In this document: in pieces, positions 24,923-35,884 of the stretch
Layout: each line of letters opens with the position of its first letter
Position numbering within the stretch: position 1 is the stretch's first letter
NCBI RefSeq assembly: GCF_003955685.1
Contig: NZ_RXHJ01000016.1
Span: 1 to 64,000, forward strand
Length of the DNA: 64,000 nt
Direction of reading: 5' to 3'
From: Corynebacterium hylobatis
Lineage (GTDB): Bacteria > Actinomycetota > Actinomycetes > Mycobacteriales > Mycobacteriaceae
Program-made: the position numbers and the translations under genes
Notes under the pieces: generated by a model
What the model was told of the DNA's origin: nothing
Database searches by the model: none
What the model saw: the letters and a program-made list of their open reading frames with translations, nothing else

Positions 24923-26959
24923 ATGTCGATCATCACCACCGATCTGGTCCGTCTGGACGCAGACCTCGGGTCCACCACCACCGATGTCATCACGGCCCTG
25001 GCCGGTCTCGTCCACGAGTCCGGCCGTGCCACCTCCGCCGCCCTGCTTGCCGACGCCGCCCTGGCCCGCGAGGCCCAGAACCCCACCGGGGTGCCGGGCA
25101 GGGTGGCCATCCCCCACTGCCGTTCCGCGGCCGTGACCGAGCCCACTCTGGCTTTCGCACGCCTGTCGCAGGCAGTGGATTTCGGCGGCCCGGACGGGGA
25201 CGCTGACCTGGTCTTCCTCATCGCCGCCCCGGAGGGCGGGGGTAAGGCGCACCTGAAGATCCTGTCCAAACTCGCCCGCGCGCTCGTGCGCGGCGACTTC
25301 GTCGACCGGCTCCGCGCCGCAGAAACCCCGGAGGACATCGTCGCCGCGGTCTCGGAGGTGGTGGGTGAAGGGGGCGTCGGGAAGCAGCCCGAACCACAGC
25401 CGGAACAGGCGCCGGCCACCCCGGCCGGCGCACAGGTCACCCGGATCGTCGCGGTGACCTCCTGCCCCACCGGCATCGCGCACACCTACATGGCCGCTGA
25501 CGCCCTCACCCAGACAGCGCAGGGGCGTGACGACGTTGAACTCGTCGTGGAGACCCAGGGTTCCTCCTCCACGAAGGCGATCGACCCGGAGATCATCCGC
25601 AACGCTGACGCCGTCATCTTCGCCACCGACGTCGGGGTGCGCGACAAGGAACGCTTCGCCGGTAAACCCGTCATCGAATCCCCCGTCAAACGTGCCATCA
25701 ACGAACCCGCGAAGATGATCGACGAGGCACTCGCCGCGGCCGTCAACCCCGACGCCCGGCGCGTGGCGGCGGGACCGGCCACCACGGAGAGCACCGGGCA
25801 GGCGGCGCAGCTGGGTTGGGCCCGCCGCATCCAGCAGGCCGTGATGACCGGCGTGTCCTACATGATCCCCTTCGTCGCCGCCGGTGGTCTGCTGCTGGCC
25901 CTCGGCTTCCTCGTGGGCGGTTATGACGTGGCCAACGGCTGGCAGGCCATCGCGCTGCAGCACTCACTGACCAACCTGCCCGGCAACGACGTGCTGGTTG
26001 ACGGGGCGACGGTGACCTTCGACCGTGCGGGGCTGAGCCTGTATCTGGGTGCGGTGCTCTTCGCCACCGGTCAGATGGCGATGGGCTTCATCGTCGCCGC
26101 GCTGTCGGGCTACACGGCCTTCGCACTGGCCGGCCGTCCCGGTATCGCCCCCGGCTTCGTCGGTGGCGCCATCTCCGTGCTCGTCGGTGCCGGCTTCATC
26201 GGCGGTCTGGTCACGGGCATCCTCGCCGGCCTGGTGGCCTACTGGATCGGCAACTGGAAGGTGCCGCGGGTGTTGTCCTCGCTCATGCCCGTGGTGATCA
26301 TCCCGCTGCTGACCTCACTGTTCGTCGGGCTGGTCATGTTCCTACTGCTGGGTCGCCCACTCGAGGATCTCATGACCGGGTTAACCGAGTGGCTGTCCTC
26401 CATGTCCGGTTCCTCCGCGGTGGTGCTGGGCATCATCCTCGGCCTGATGATGTGCTTCGACCTCGGTGGGCCGGTGAACAAGGCCGCCTACCTCTTCGCC
26501 ACCGCGGGTCTGTCCACCGGCGATGAGTCCTCCATGCAGATCATGGCGGCGGTCATGGCCGCCGGCATGGTCCCGCCGATCGCCCTGTCCATGGCCACCA
26601 TCGTGCGCCAGAAACTGTTCACCCCCGCGGAGCAGGAGAACGGCAAGTCCGCCTGGCTGCTGGGTCTGTCCTTCATCTCCGAGGGGGCGATCCCCTTCGC
26701 AGCCGCGGACCCGCTGCGCGTCATCCCCTCGATGATGGTCGGCGGTGCCGTCACGGGTGCCGTGTCCATGGGTCTGGGTGTGGGTTCCCGCGCCCCGCAC
26801 GGCGGTGTGTTCGTGCTCTTCGCCATCGACCCGTGGTGGGGCTTCCTCCTGGCGATCATCGCCGGCACGGTCGTCTCGGCGATCGCGGTCATCGCGCTCA
26901 AGCAGTTCTGGCCCAACAAGGCCTCCCAGGCCATGGCAGCGGCCCCAGTCAGTGCCTAA
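24923..26959 (+). CDS. ptsF: Fructose-specific PTS permease EIIABC
   Basis: 678 residues, a three-domain fusion. EIIA (residues 1-150) with phosphorylated His65 in VAIPHCRS; Pro/Gln-rich linker; EIIB with Cys181 in VTSCPTGIAHTYMAA; EIIC from about residue 305 (SYMIPFVAAGGLLLALGFL) with some nine or ten membrane helices. It imports fructose as fructose 1-phosphate, the substrate of FruK. ATG at 24923. Lies between fruK and ptsH, so general and sugar-specific components are co-expressed. Confidence 0.96.
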   Translation: MSIITTDLVRLDADLGSTTTDVITALAGLVHESGRATSAALLADAALAREAQNPTGVPGRVAIPHCRSAAVTEPTLAFARLSQAVDFGGPDGDADLVFLIAAPEGGGKAHLKILSKLARALVRGDFVDRLRAAETPEDIVAAVSEVVGEGGVGKQPEPQPEQAPATPAGAQVTRIVAVTSCPTGIAHTYMAADALTQTAQGRDDVELVVETQGSSSTKAIDPEIIRNADAVIFATDVGVRDKERFAGKPVIESPVKRAINEPAKMIDEALAAAVNPDARRVAAGPATTESTGQAAQLGWARRIQQAVMTGVSYMIPFVAAGGLLLALGFLVGGYDVANGWQAIALQHSLTNLPGNDVLVDGATVTFDRAGLSLYLGAVLFATGQMAMGFIVAALSGYTAFALAGRPGIAPGFVGGAISVLVGAGFIGGLVTGILAGLVAYWIGNWKVPRVLSSLMPVVIIPLLTSLFVGLVMFLLLGRPLEDLMTGLTEWLSSMSGSSAVVLGIILGLMMCFDLGGPVNKAAYLFATAGLSTGDESSMQIMAAVMAAGMVPPIALSMATIVRQKLFTPAEQENGKSAWLLGLSFISEGAIPFAAADPLRVIPSMMVGGAVTGAVSMGLGVGSRAPHGGVFVLFAIDPWWGFLLAIIAGTVVSAIAVIALKQFWPNKASQAMAAAPVSA

Positions 26960-27002
26960 GCTGGTCTCCAGCACCTGATAATCAACGAAAGGACCCCCAC
27001 CC

Positions 27003-27272
27003 ATGGCCTCCAAGACCGTCACTGTCGGCTCCGCAGTCGGCCTCCACGCCCGCCCCGCCGCCATCGTCGCCGATGCCGCCGGCGAGTACGACGACGAGAT
27101 CCTGCTGACCCTGGTCGGCGACGAGGACGGCGAGGAGGCGGATGCCGCGTCCTCCCTCATGATCATGGCCCTCGGCGCCGAGAAGGGCGACCAGGTCACC
27201 ATCACCTCGGACAATGCCGCAGCCGTGGAGAAGATCGCCGCCCTGATCGAAACCGATCTGGACGCCTCCTAG
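27003..27272 (+). CDS. ptsH: Phosphocarrier protein HPr
   Basis: 89 residues. Phosphorylated His15 in GLHARPA; the region around Ser50-Ser51 (DAASSLMIMALGA) corresponds to the regulatory serine loop of Firmicute HPr but no HPr kinase is expected here. Carries phosphate from PtsI to PtsF and the other permeases. Ribosome site AAAGGA before the ATG. A long hairpin terminator follows. Confidence 0.97.
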   Translation: MASKTVTVGSAVGLHARPAAIVADAAGEYDDEILLTLVGDEDGEEADAASSLMIMALGAEKGDQVTITSDNAAAVEKIAALIETDLDAS

Positions 27273-27297
27273 TCTTCCGCTGGTCCCCCTGGAATCA

Positions 27298-27334
27298 CTG
27301 ACGCCGCCCACCATCTTCCGGTGGGCGGCGTCAG
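27298..27334 (+). terminator. Terminator of fruK-ptsF-ptsH
   Basis: Perfect 15-bp stem CTGACGCCGCCCACC / GGTGGGCGGCGTCAG with a 7-base loop. No T-run follows, so efficiency is uncertain. It sits between convergent genes and could act on both strands. Confidence 0.7.
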
Positions 27335-27355
27335 CTGTGTGCGGGGTGTGCCGGC

Positions 27356-27826
27356 TCAGGCGAAGGTGGCGTAGAGATCGGTGATCATCTCCGCCGGATC
27401 CCCTTCCGGGGTGGGCATGGTGACATATTCCTCCCAGAACACCGGCCCGGTCGGTCGGCCGAGGGAGCGGACATGGTCGCTGAGCTCCTGCCACGCGGCA
27501 CCCAACCCGTCGTAGGAGCCGGTGTGACGCCGGACGAACGCCTCATGCTCCGGGATCCGGTGGACCAGATCGGGGTGCGCCGCGCTCAGCGCCTCGGCGT
27601 GTTCCTCGGCGACGGGAAATCCCCCGGCGATGTCGACCACGTCGGTCAGCGGGGAGAAGTAGTAGGCGCGGGCGGGGCCGGCGGGTTCGGCGCCGACGGA
27701 GCGGACCGCCTGCAGTGCGCGGGTGAAGGCGCCGTCGAAGTAGCCGGTCATGTTGTCGGTGGGGACGGTCTCGCGGCTGGCCACGAGAATATGGGCGGGG
27801 ACGATGACTGTGGTGTGGTCACTCAT
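27356..27826 (-). CDS. GyrI-like effector-binding domain protein
   Basis: 156 residues without a DNA-binding domain. The fold signature (TGYFDGAFTRALQAV, GPARAYYFSP, FPVAEEH, RHTGSYDGLGAAWQELSDHV, then VFWEEYVTMP) matches stand-alone GyrI-like / AraC effector-binding proteins, which bind small hydrophobic cations or hydrolyse some cytotoxic electrophiles. Function here is unknown. TAGTCT (27838-27833 on the minus strand) ends 6 bases before the ATG, so the mRNA is probably leaderless. Confidence 0.7.
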   Translation of the reverse strand: MSDHTTVIVPAHILVASRETVPTDNMTGYFDGAFTRALQAVRSVGAEPAGPARAYYFSPLTDVVDIAGGFPVAEEHAEALSAAHPDLVHRIPEHEAFVRRHTGSYDGLGAAWQELSDHVRSLGRPTGPVFWEEYVTMPTPEGDPAEMITDLYATFA

Positions 27827-27849
27827 GTCCCCAGACTAGAAGCCGCGGC

Positions 27850-29157
27850 CTAGAACTTCGCGGCTTTTCCCTCACCGATTGTGGTGTAGAGCTTCTTCAG
27901 CACCGGATAGGCGATGAGGATGCCGGCCGAGCCCCAGGCGATGCCCTCGAGCTCCACACCGAAGACCGTCAGGGTCAGGTTGCCCACCCCCGCAATGAGG
28001 GCGACCGCGGCGGCCGTGAGGTTGACCGGGTTATTGAAGTTGACGTTGTTGTCCTGCCAGATGCGCACACCCAGCATGCCGATGAGTCCGTAGAGCACGA
28101 TCGTCGCCCCGCCGAGCACACCGGCGGGGATGGTGAAGATCAGGGCCCCGAATTTCGGCACAAAAGCCAGGGCCACCGCGGTGAGGGCGGCGACCCAGTA
28201 TGCGGCGGTGGAGTACACGCGGGTGGCGGCCATGACACCGATGTTCTCCGCGTAGGTCGTGGTACCCGAACCGCCGAAGGAACCGGCCAGCGTTGTGGCC
28301 AGACCGTCGGCGACCAGGGCGTCACCGGCCAGGTCATCGAGGTTGCGGCCGGTCATCTCACTGACCGCCTTGACGTGGCCGACGTTCTCCGCGATGAGGA
28401 CGATGACCACCGGCAGGGTCACCAGGATCGCCGAGAGCTGGAACTGCGGGGACTGGAACTCGGGCAACCCGAACCAGGCGGCCTGCGCGATCGTCTCCCC
28501 GGTGCCCTCCGCGAGGTTGCCGGTCACCGCGGCGAAGGCCCAGCCGATGACCACGCCGATGAGGATGCCCAGGCGGGCCACCATGCCCCGGCCCGCGACG
28601 GTGGCCAGCACGATCGCCACCAGCGTCACCGTGGCCACCAGCGGCTGGGACTGGAAGTTGGTGGTGGCCACCGGTGCCAGGTTCAGACCGATGAGGGCGA
28701 CGATCGCGCCCGTGACGGCCGGCGGCATGACCGCATCCAGGACCCGTCGCCCGGCGGCCTTGACCACGAATCCCACCGCCACCAGCACCAGACCCGCGAC
28801 GAGCACCCCGCCGAGCTGGGCACCCATACCGTGCTGCTGGCTGGCCATGAGCGGGGCGATGAAGGCGAAGGAGGAACCCAGGTAACTGGGCAGCCGGTTG
28901 CGGGTGAGCAGCAGGAAGAGCATCGTGCCCAGACCGGAGAACAGCAGGGTCGTGTTGACGGGAAAACCCGTCAGGGTGGGCACCAGCAGGGTGGCGCCGA
29001 ACATGGCGACCACATGCTGCATGCCGATGCCGATGGTGCGGGGCCAGCTCAGCCGCTCCTCGGGAGCGACGACCGCGCCGGGAAGGATTTTCCGGCCGTC
29101 ACCGTGCACGTTCCAGCCGAACCGGCTGCGGGGCTCACTGGGGGTGTTGGTAGTCAC
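27850..29157 (-). CDS. uraA: Uracil permease (NCS2 family)
   Basis: 435 residues, 14 predicted helices. NCS2 signatures: QHVVAMFGATLLVPTLTG near the N-terminus, LIAENVGHVKAVSEMTGRN with the substrate Glu, and FGGSGTTTYAENIGVMAAT. The pattern fits uracil rather than purine permeases. It imports uracil with protons. GTG start at 29157; TACTGT ends 6 bases upstream, so probably leaderless. Downstream of hflX on the same strand with a 43-base gap. Confidence 0.88.
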   Translation of the reverse strand: MTTNTPSEPRSRFGWNVHGDGRKILPGAVVAPEERLSWPRTIGIGMQHVVAMFGATLLVPTLTGFPVNTTLLFSGLGTMLFLLLTRNRLPSYLGSSFAFIAPLMASQQHGMGAQLGGVLVAGLVLVAVGFVVKAAGRRVLDAVMPPAVTGAIVALIGLNLAPVATTNFQSQPLVATVTLVAIVLATVAGRGMVARLGILIGVVIGWAFAAVTGNLAEGTGETIAQAAWFGLPEFQSPQFQLSAILVTLPVVIVLIAENVGHVKAVSEMTGRNLDDLAGDALVADGLATTLAGSFGGSGTTTYAENIGVMAATRVYSTAAYWVAALTAVALAFVPKFGALIFTIPAGVLGGATIVLYGLIGMLGVRIWQDNNVNFNNPVNLTAAAVALIAGVGNLTLTVFGVELEGIAWGSAGILIAYPVLKKLYTTIGEGKAAKF

Positions 29158-29200
29158 GGCTCAACAGTAGTCCCCGGCGCCCCGCCCCAGCGCGCGGGTG

Positions 29201-30745
<1,545 letters not shown>

Positions 30746-30841
30746 TGACAACCATTGTCCCACGTCGTGTCAACCAACTCCACCACCGGCACTCACGCAG
30801 GAATTCGACCGTCACCGTCCGGAGGCTTAGACTGGGCAACC

Positions 30842-31588
30842 ATGAGCACCGACCTGAAGAGCATCGGCCTGGGATTCGACCGTTGGCAGGACGCCGTCGA
30901 AGCCGCCATCGCCACCAACCAGCTGGTTGTCACCGGCGAGATCCGTGACGGGCAGCTGATCCAGTACACGGACGCCTCCGGCGCCCAGATCAACATTCTC
31001 GCCGTCGAACCGTTCGCGACGTTCGCCGGCTTCGAGTCGGTCACCCAGACCTTCGCCCACATCAGCATGGTCAACGATGTCCTCGCCTTCTGTGAGATCG
31101 TCGATCCCAACGGCACCGTGCTGACCTCGATCACCTGCAACCTCTCCCAGGGCCCCCTGCTTGTCGACGCACCGACGCAGTCCTGGCAGCAGGTCGGCGT
31201 CACCGCCCTGGCCCTCGACGTGCAGACCTACGAGTCCCCGGAGGCCTACGAGGCCGCCACCGGCGAGGTCCTGGGCCTGCTGGTCTCCGAGGGTGCCCAG
31301 CTGGTCGCCGCCGGTTCCGGCGCAGCCGTCCCGGATGCCGCGGCCACCTTCTCCGCCCGCGTGCTGGAGGCTGAGTACCGCAACAACCAGCTCACCGGGC
31401 AGCGTTTCATCCACGCGACCGTCGACGGGGCCTTCCCCTTCGACGTCTGCCTGGTGGATGCCCCGGAGCTGCCGCAGAAGAACTCCGTCATCGCCGGTAC
31501 CGCGATGCTCACCGCCTCCGTCCTCTCCCCCATCTCGGGCGGCGGCTGCGGAGGTTGCGGCGGTAGCTGCGGCTGCGGCGGCCACTAG
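30842..31588 (+). CDS. Uncharacterised protein with Cys/Gly-rich C-terminal tail
   Basis: 248 residues, no signal peptide or membrane helix. The body (residues 1-225) is an unrecognised alpha/beta protein with motifs such as FDRWQDAVEAAIATNQLVVT and VCLVDAPELPQKNSVIAGTA. The last 14 residues are almost only Gly and Cys (GCGGCGGSCGCGGH): Cys236, Cys239, Cys243, Cys245 and a terminal His, suited to metal or Fe-S binding. TAGACT (30828-30833) ends 8 bases before the ATG, with TTCGAC 18 bases further upstream, so the mRNA is probably leaderless. A small membrane protein follows 12 bases later. No function is claimed. Confidence 0.8.
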   Translation: MSTDLKSIGLGFDRWQDAVEAAIATNQLVVTGEIRDGQLIQYTDASGAQINILAVEPFATFAGFESVTQTFAHISMVNDVLAFCEIVDPNGTVLTSITCNLSQGPLLVDAPTQSWQQVGVTALALDVQTYESPEAYEAATGEVLGLLVSEGAQLVAAGSGAAVPDAAATFSARVLEAEYRNNQLTGQRFIHATVDGAFPFDVCLVDAPELPQKNSVIAGTAMLTASVLSPISGGGCGGCGGSCGCGGH

Positions 31589-31600
31589 GGGGAGGCTGAC

Positions 31601-32131
31601 ATGCCGGACAGGATGATGGTTCCGCTGGAACCGCAACGACGGTGGTGGATCCTGCTGATCATCGTGATCAGCATCCTGCTCATCCTCGCCATCCTGCGGT
31701 TGCAGGGGTTGCTGCTGATCCTGCCCATCGCGGTGATTGCGGTCCTGGTGGTGGGCAAACGCCCCGACACCTCAGAGACCCGCGCCCTGCGTTCCTCGAT
31801 CGCCCTGTCCTCCGAGGACATACAGGACGTCATCGCCGAGTTCGAGAAGTTCTCCTCCTCACCGGAGGCCGAATACATGGCTGACCGCACCCTCACCCGG
31901 CCGGCGCTCCTGGACCCTGACTGCCCCGATCCCGACATCGAGGCCTTCCGTCACGAGTACGCCACGGCCCGCCGCTTCCTGGGTCGGCTGGAGGCCCGGC
32001 TGAGCAAGAACAACCTGGATATTGCCCAGCTGGAGTCCCTGCTGAAGGTGACTGACCAGCGTGCCCTGGAGATCCGGGAGGCGTGGATCGCCGCCCGGCA
32101 GGCGGCCCAGCGTCTCGGCCCGGACTACTGA
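31601..32131 (+). CDS. Small membrane protein of unknown function
   Basis: 176 residues. Two adjacent hydrophobic helices near the N-terminus ([18 protein letters not shown] and [17 protein letters not shown]), then a cytoplasmic helical domain of about 120 residues ending [16 protein letters not shown] lies 7 bases before the ATG. It directly follows the Cys/Gly-tail protein on the same strand, so the two are likely one transcript and may work together. Its 3' end overlaps the convergent dapF by 7 bases. Confidence 0.78.
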   Translation: MPDRMMVPLEPQRRWWILLIIVISILLILAILRLQGLLLILPIAVIAVLVVGKRPDTSETRALRSSIALSSEDIQDVIAEFEKFSSSPEAEYMADRTLTRPALLDPDCPDPDIEAFRHEYATARRFLGRLEARLSKNNLDIAQLESLLKVTDQRALEIREAWIAARQAAQRLGPDY

Positions 32132-32922
32132 AGCTCCACCTCGCCGGTGGCGATGATCCGCGAGGGCCCGGTCAGGGTGGAGGTCCCGCCCCCGATCTCC
32201 ACCACCACGCGCCCTCCGGGGATGTGCACTGTGACCGTCCCCGCCGCCAGGCCGGCGTCCGCCAGGGCGGCACGCGCCGCGGCCACCGTCCCGGTGCCGC
32301 AGGAGCGGGTCTCCCCCACCCCGCGTTCGTGGACGCGCATGTGCACCTGTCCCTGCTGCAGCGGGGTGCTGATCTCCACGTTCACCCCGTGGGGGAAGAA
32401 CCCGCGGTCGTAATCCGGCTCGGGCAGGTCCATCCCCGCCAGTGCGGCCGCGTCCAGACCGGGCAGCACGCAGGCCAGATGAGGATTACCCAGGTCCACG
32501 CCCAGTCCGGTGATGTACCTGTCCCCCAGCCGCGCGGTGGACACCCCGGTCACCTCGGCCGGGCCCATGTCCACCGTCACGGTGGCTGCCGTCAGGGTGC
32601 AGCCGTGCACGCGGACGCGGCGCTCCCCGGCGCGGGTGCCCACGGTGAAGTCGTCCGTGTCCACCAGTCCGCGGGAGCGCAGCCAGTGGGCGAAGACGCG
32701 TACCCCGTTGCCGCACATCTCCGCGACCGAGCCGTCGGCGTTGCGGTAGTCCATGAACCACTGCCCGTCACGGTGGTCGACGCGCAGGACACCGTCCGCC
32801 CCGAGTCCTGAGCGGCGGTCACACAGGGCCCGGACCTGGGCAGGATCCGGGTTGAAGGGTCCGGGGAGGATGAGGAAGTCGTTCTCGGTGCCGTGGCCCT
32901 TGGCGAAGGGGATGGGGTTCAC
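32125..32922 (-). CDS. dapF: Diaminopimelate epimerase
   Basis: 265 residues. Converts LL- to meso-diaminopimelate for lysine and peptidoglycan. The two catalytic cysteines are visible: Cys70 in AEMCGNGVR and Cys208 in [12 protein letters not shown]-terminal [13 protein letters not shown] is the family start (most have GxxNDF). Its ATG overlaps the miaA stop (ATGA), so it is translated with miaA. miaA-dapF order is conserved in Corynebacteriales. Confidence 0.96.
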   Translation of the reverse strand: MNPIPFAKGHGTENDFLILPGPFNPDPAQVRALCDRRSGLGADGVLRVDHRDGQWFMDYRNADGSVAEMCGNGVRVFAHWLRSRGLVDTDDFTVGTRAGERRVRVHGCTLTAATVTVDMGPAEVTGVSTARLGDRYITGLGVDLGNPHLACVLPGLDAAALAGMDLPEPDYDRGFFPHGVNVEISTPLQQGQVHMRVHERGVGETRSCGTGTVAAARAALADAGLAAGTVTVHIPGGRVVVEIGGGTSTLTGPSRIIATGEVELQ

Positions 32923-33830
32923 CGGAGGAGTTCCAGTGCCTGCTCCGCCGGGTCCGCGGCGGCGTCGAACCAGGTGATGCGGGGGTCCCGGTTGAACCAG
33001 GAACGTTGGCGCCGCACGTAGCGGCGAGTGCCGGTGATGGTGCGTTCCACCGCCTCCTCCCAGCTCAGTTCCCCGGCGCGGGCGGCCAGGACCTGGGCGT
33101 AACCGATGGCGCGTCCCGCGGTGGAATCAGCGGCCAGGCCCTTGTCCGCCACGAGGTGATCGACCTCCTCGATGAGGCCGCGGTCGAACATCTGGCGGGT
33201 GCGCAGCTCGATGCGGGGGTTGAGCCAGGCCGGTTCGGTGCGCAACCCGAGGATGCGGGTGCCCCAGCGCGGCGGGGCGTTCTTCGGCGGTTGGGAGGCC
33301 TGGAAGGGCTGTCCGGTCAGTTCGATGACCTCGAGGGCGCGGACGGTGCGGCGGGGGTCCTTGTCCTCGATGACTGCTGCCGCGGCGGGGTCCAGCTCGG
33401 CCAGTTCGGCATGGAGGGTATCCACGCCGACCTCGGCCAGGCGGGCCGCCCAGCGGGCACGTACGGCCGGGTCGGTGGGCGGGAACCGCCAGTCGTCGAC
33501 AAGTGACTGGACGTAGAGCATGGAGCCGCCGACCAGGACGGGCACCCTGCCCCGGGCCAGGATGTCGGCCACGTCGGCGACGGCCTCCGCCTGGTAGCGG
33601 GCCACCGAGGCGGTCTCGGTGACGTCGAGGACGTCGAGCTGGTGGTGCGGGATCCCCTCGCGTTCCTCGACGCTCAGCTTGGCGGTGCCGATGTCCATGC
33701 CCCGGTAGAGCTGCATGGAGTCGACGTTGACCACCTCGCCGCCGAGTTCGTGGGCCAGACGCAGGCCGAGGGCGGATTTCCCGGAGGCGGTGGGGCCGAC
33801 CACCGCGATGGGCCGGATCATATCTGCCAT
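32919..33830 (-). CDS. miaA: tRNA dimethylallyltransferase MiaA
   Basis: 303 residues. Adds a dimethylallyl group to N6 of A37 in tRNAs reading UNN codons. P-loop GPTASGKS (residues 12-19), [17 protein letters not shown] with the catalytic Asp, and the substrate motif RAIGYAQVL. MiaB, encoded about 4 kb further on the same strand, acts next. ATG 33830 lies inside the upstream gene by 13 bases, so translation is coupled; the longer frame upstream is a shadow. Confidence 0.95.
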   Translation of the reverse strand: MADMIRPIAVVGPTASGKSALGLRLAHELGGEVVNVDSMQLYRGMDIGTAKLSVEEREGIPHHQLDVLDVTETASVARYQAEAVADVADILARGRVPVLVGGSMLYVQSLVDDWRFPPTDPAVRARWAARLAEVGVDTLHAELAELDPAAAAVIEDKDPRRTVRALEVIELTGQPFQASQPPKNAPPRWGTRILGLRTEPAWLNPRIELRTRQMFDRGLIEEVDHLVADKGLAADSTAGRAIGYAQVLAARAGELSWEEAVERTITGTRRYVRRQRSWFNRDPRITWFDAAADPAEQALELLR

Positions 33831-34408
33831 GCCGCCACGTACCTTCCGACTCCGTGGGAGGTGTCCGCCTCCACCAGTTCCGCCCGCTGCGGTGACAGCG
33901 CCGCCAGTTCCAGCCACAGTTCCGGTTCCAGCACCCCGGCCTCCGCCAGGAAGCCACTGTCCGCGGCCCCATGGCCGGCGAGCAGGTCGCGGCACCACTG
34001 GTCTGCCTCGGGACCGCGCTCAAGCAGCGTCAGCGGGGCGCGCGGGGTCAGTCCTGCGCTGCCGTCGACCGCCACGAGCGTCAGGGCGGCCGGGTCGAGC
34101 ACCCCCAGCTCCCCCCGGACCGATCCGATGGCACTGGCCCGTTCCCCCAGGACGTGGCGCTGCACCAGTTCCGGCAAGTGCCGCCCGGCACTGACCTCCA
34201 CCTGTGGGGCGCCCCACGCCCGGAAGGAACCTGCCACCCCGGTCTCCCAGCGCGGGGAGCGCGAACCGACCAGGTGGATGGGGCGGGGGCCGGCGGCGTC
34301 GATAAGCGAGCGGACAGCGGCCACGATGCGCCGGCCGACCATATCAGCAGGGGCGAGGTCGGGGACCAGGGCGGGCCCGGCGGGCATGACGACAAGGTTG
34401 ATGCTCAC
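33818..34408 (-). CDS. Conserved actinobacterial protein upstream of miaA
   Basis: 196 residues, cytosolic. Motifs [29 protein letters not shown] and [18 protein letters not shown] suggest a fold related to class III extradiol dioxygenase-like (LigB) proteins, but I cannot see a full set of metal ligands. A gene of this kind precedes miaA in mycobacteria too (Rv2728c type). Start at GTG 34408 is chosen because TAGGAT ends 7 bases upstream; the ATG at 34417 lies inside that -10 element. Overlaps miaA. Confidence 0.7.
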   Translation of the reverse strand: MSINLVVMPAGPALVPDLAPADMVGRRIVAAVRSLIDAAGPRPIHLVGSRSPRWETGVAGSFRAWGAPQVEVSAGRHLPELVQRHVLGERASAIGSVRGELGVLDPAALTLVAVDGSAGLTPRAPLTLLERGPEADQWCRDLLAGHGAADSGFLAEAGVLEPELWLELAALSPQRAELVEADTSHGVGRYVAAWQI

Positions 34409-34519
34409 CCGGGACATCCTACTGGCTCGTGCTCACACTCCCGAAGCGTGCGCGGTATGTTTGTTGGAGCACAATTGGCAGCCGTGTCGCGCGGCAGACG
34501 ACCAGCAAAGGACCCCGAC

Positions 34520-35884
34520 ATGACCAACTCCCCGACGCCTTCCCCGACGCCCGGCCCGAAGCCAGGACCCCGGCCCGGGCCGAAGCCGGGACCCCTCCCG
34601 GGGGTCGGTTCCCGTCCCACCCCCTCCCCGCGGCCGGCCGCCCCCGCTGTCGTCCGCCCGGTGAAGAACGACCCCGCCAAATGGGGCCGCGTCGACGCCG
34701 ACGGCACGGTGTACGTGAAGACCGCGGACGGCGAACGCGAGATCGGATCCTGGCAGGCCGGCACCCCGGAGGAGGGACTCGCCCACTACGGCACCCGCTT
34801 CGATGACCTGGCCACCGAGGTGGAGCTGCTGGAGACCCGACTGAGCGCACACCCCGACGATGCGAACGCCATCAAGGAGACCGCCGCCCAGTTGCGCGAG
34901 ACACTGCCGACGGCCGCCGCCATCGGTGACCTCACCGCCCTGGACAAACGCCTGGTCACCATCATGGAGCACTCCGAGGCCGCCGGTGAACAGGCCAGGG
35001 CGGACCGCGCACGACGCCGTGAGCAGGCCATCACCCGCAAGGAGGCGCTGGCCGGTGAGGCGGAGGAACTCGCCGAGAACTCCACCGACTGGAAGCCCGC
35101 CGGTGACCGGCTCCGCGCCATCCTCGATGAGTGGAAGACCATCCGCGGCATCGACCGCAGGACCGACGACACCCTGTGGAAGCGCTACTCCCGCGCCCGG
35201 GATGCCTTCAACCGCCGCCGCGGCTCCCACTTCGCTGAGCTCGACCGTGGCCGCGCCGCCGCCCGCCGTGCCAAGGAGGCCCTGGTGGAGCGTGCCGAGG
35301 CCATCAAGGACTCCACCGACTGGAACGAGACCGCACGCGCATTCCGGGACCTGATGAAGGAGTGGAAGGCCGCCGGCCGTGCCCCGCGCGAGGTCGACGA
35401 CAAGCTGTGGGAGACCTTCCGCGGCGCCCAGGACCACTTCTTCAACGCCCGCAACGCGGTGACCGCCGAGCGGGACAAGGAGTTCGTCGCCAACGCCGAG
35501 GCGAAGGACAGTCTGCTCACCGAGTACGACGCCCAGATCGACCCCGCCAAGGATCTTGAGGGTGCCCGCGCGAAGCTACGCGACCTGCAGGAAAAATGGG
35601 AGGAGATCGGCTACGTCCCGCGCGGCCAGGTCCGCGAGTACGAGGACAGGATCGCCGCGCTGGAGAAGCGCGTCGCCGACGCCGAGGAATCCCAGTGGCG
35701 CCGCACCGACCCGGAGGCGCAGGCACGCGCCAACCAGTTCCTGGTCAAGGTCGAGGAGTTCACCACCCAGGCCGAGGCCGCCGAGGCCAAGGGCAACGCC
35801 AAGAAGGCCGCGCAGCTGCGCGAGCAGGCTGCCCAGTGGCAGGAATGGGCCGACGCCGCGGTGAAGGCCGTCGAGGACCTGTAA
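34520..35884 (+). CDS. DUF349 protein with proline-rich N-terminus
   Basis: 454 residues. Residues 1-45 are nearly all Pro, Gly, Lys, Ser and Thr (PGPKPGPRPGPKPGP), then VDADGTVYVKTADGEREIGSW, then long charged helices with repeated DUF349 units (STDWKPAGDRLRAILDEWK, DSTDWNETARAFRDLMKEWK, KLRDLQEKWEEIGYVPR). DUF349 proteins are all-helical; an actinobacterial homologue near miaB (Rv2731 type) is conserved but uncharacterised. AAAGGA precedes the ATG. The next gene starts directly after its stop. Confidence 0.85.
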   Translation: MTNSPTPSPTPGPKPGPRPGPKPGPLPGVGSRPTPSPRPAAPAVVRPVKNDPAKWGRVDADGTVYVKTADGEREIGSWQAGTPEEGLAHYGTRFDDLATEVELLETRLSAHPDDANAIKETAAQLRETLPTAAAIGDLTALDKRLVTIMEHSEAAGEQARADRARRREQAITRKEALAGEAEELAENSTDWKPAGDRLRAILDEWKTIRGIDRRTDDTLWKRYSRARDAFNRRRGSHFAELDRGRAAARRAKEALVERAEAIKDSTDWNETARAFRDLMKEWKAAGRAPREVDDKLWETFRGAQDHFFNARNAVTAERDKEFVANAEAKDSLLTEYDAQIDPAKDLEGARAKLRDLQEKWEEIGYVPRGQVREYEDRIAALEKRVADAEESQWRRTDPEAQARANQFLVKVEEFTTQAEAAEAKGNAKKAAQLREQAAQWQEWADAAVKAVEDL

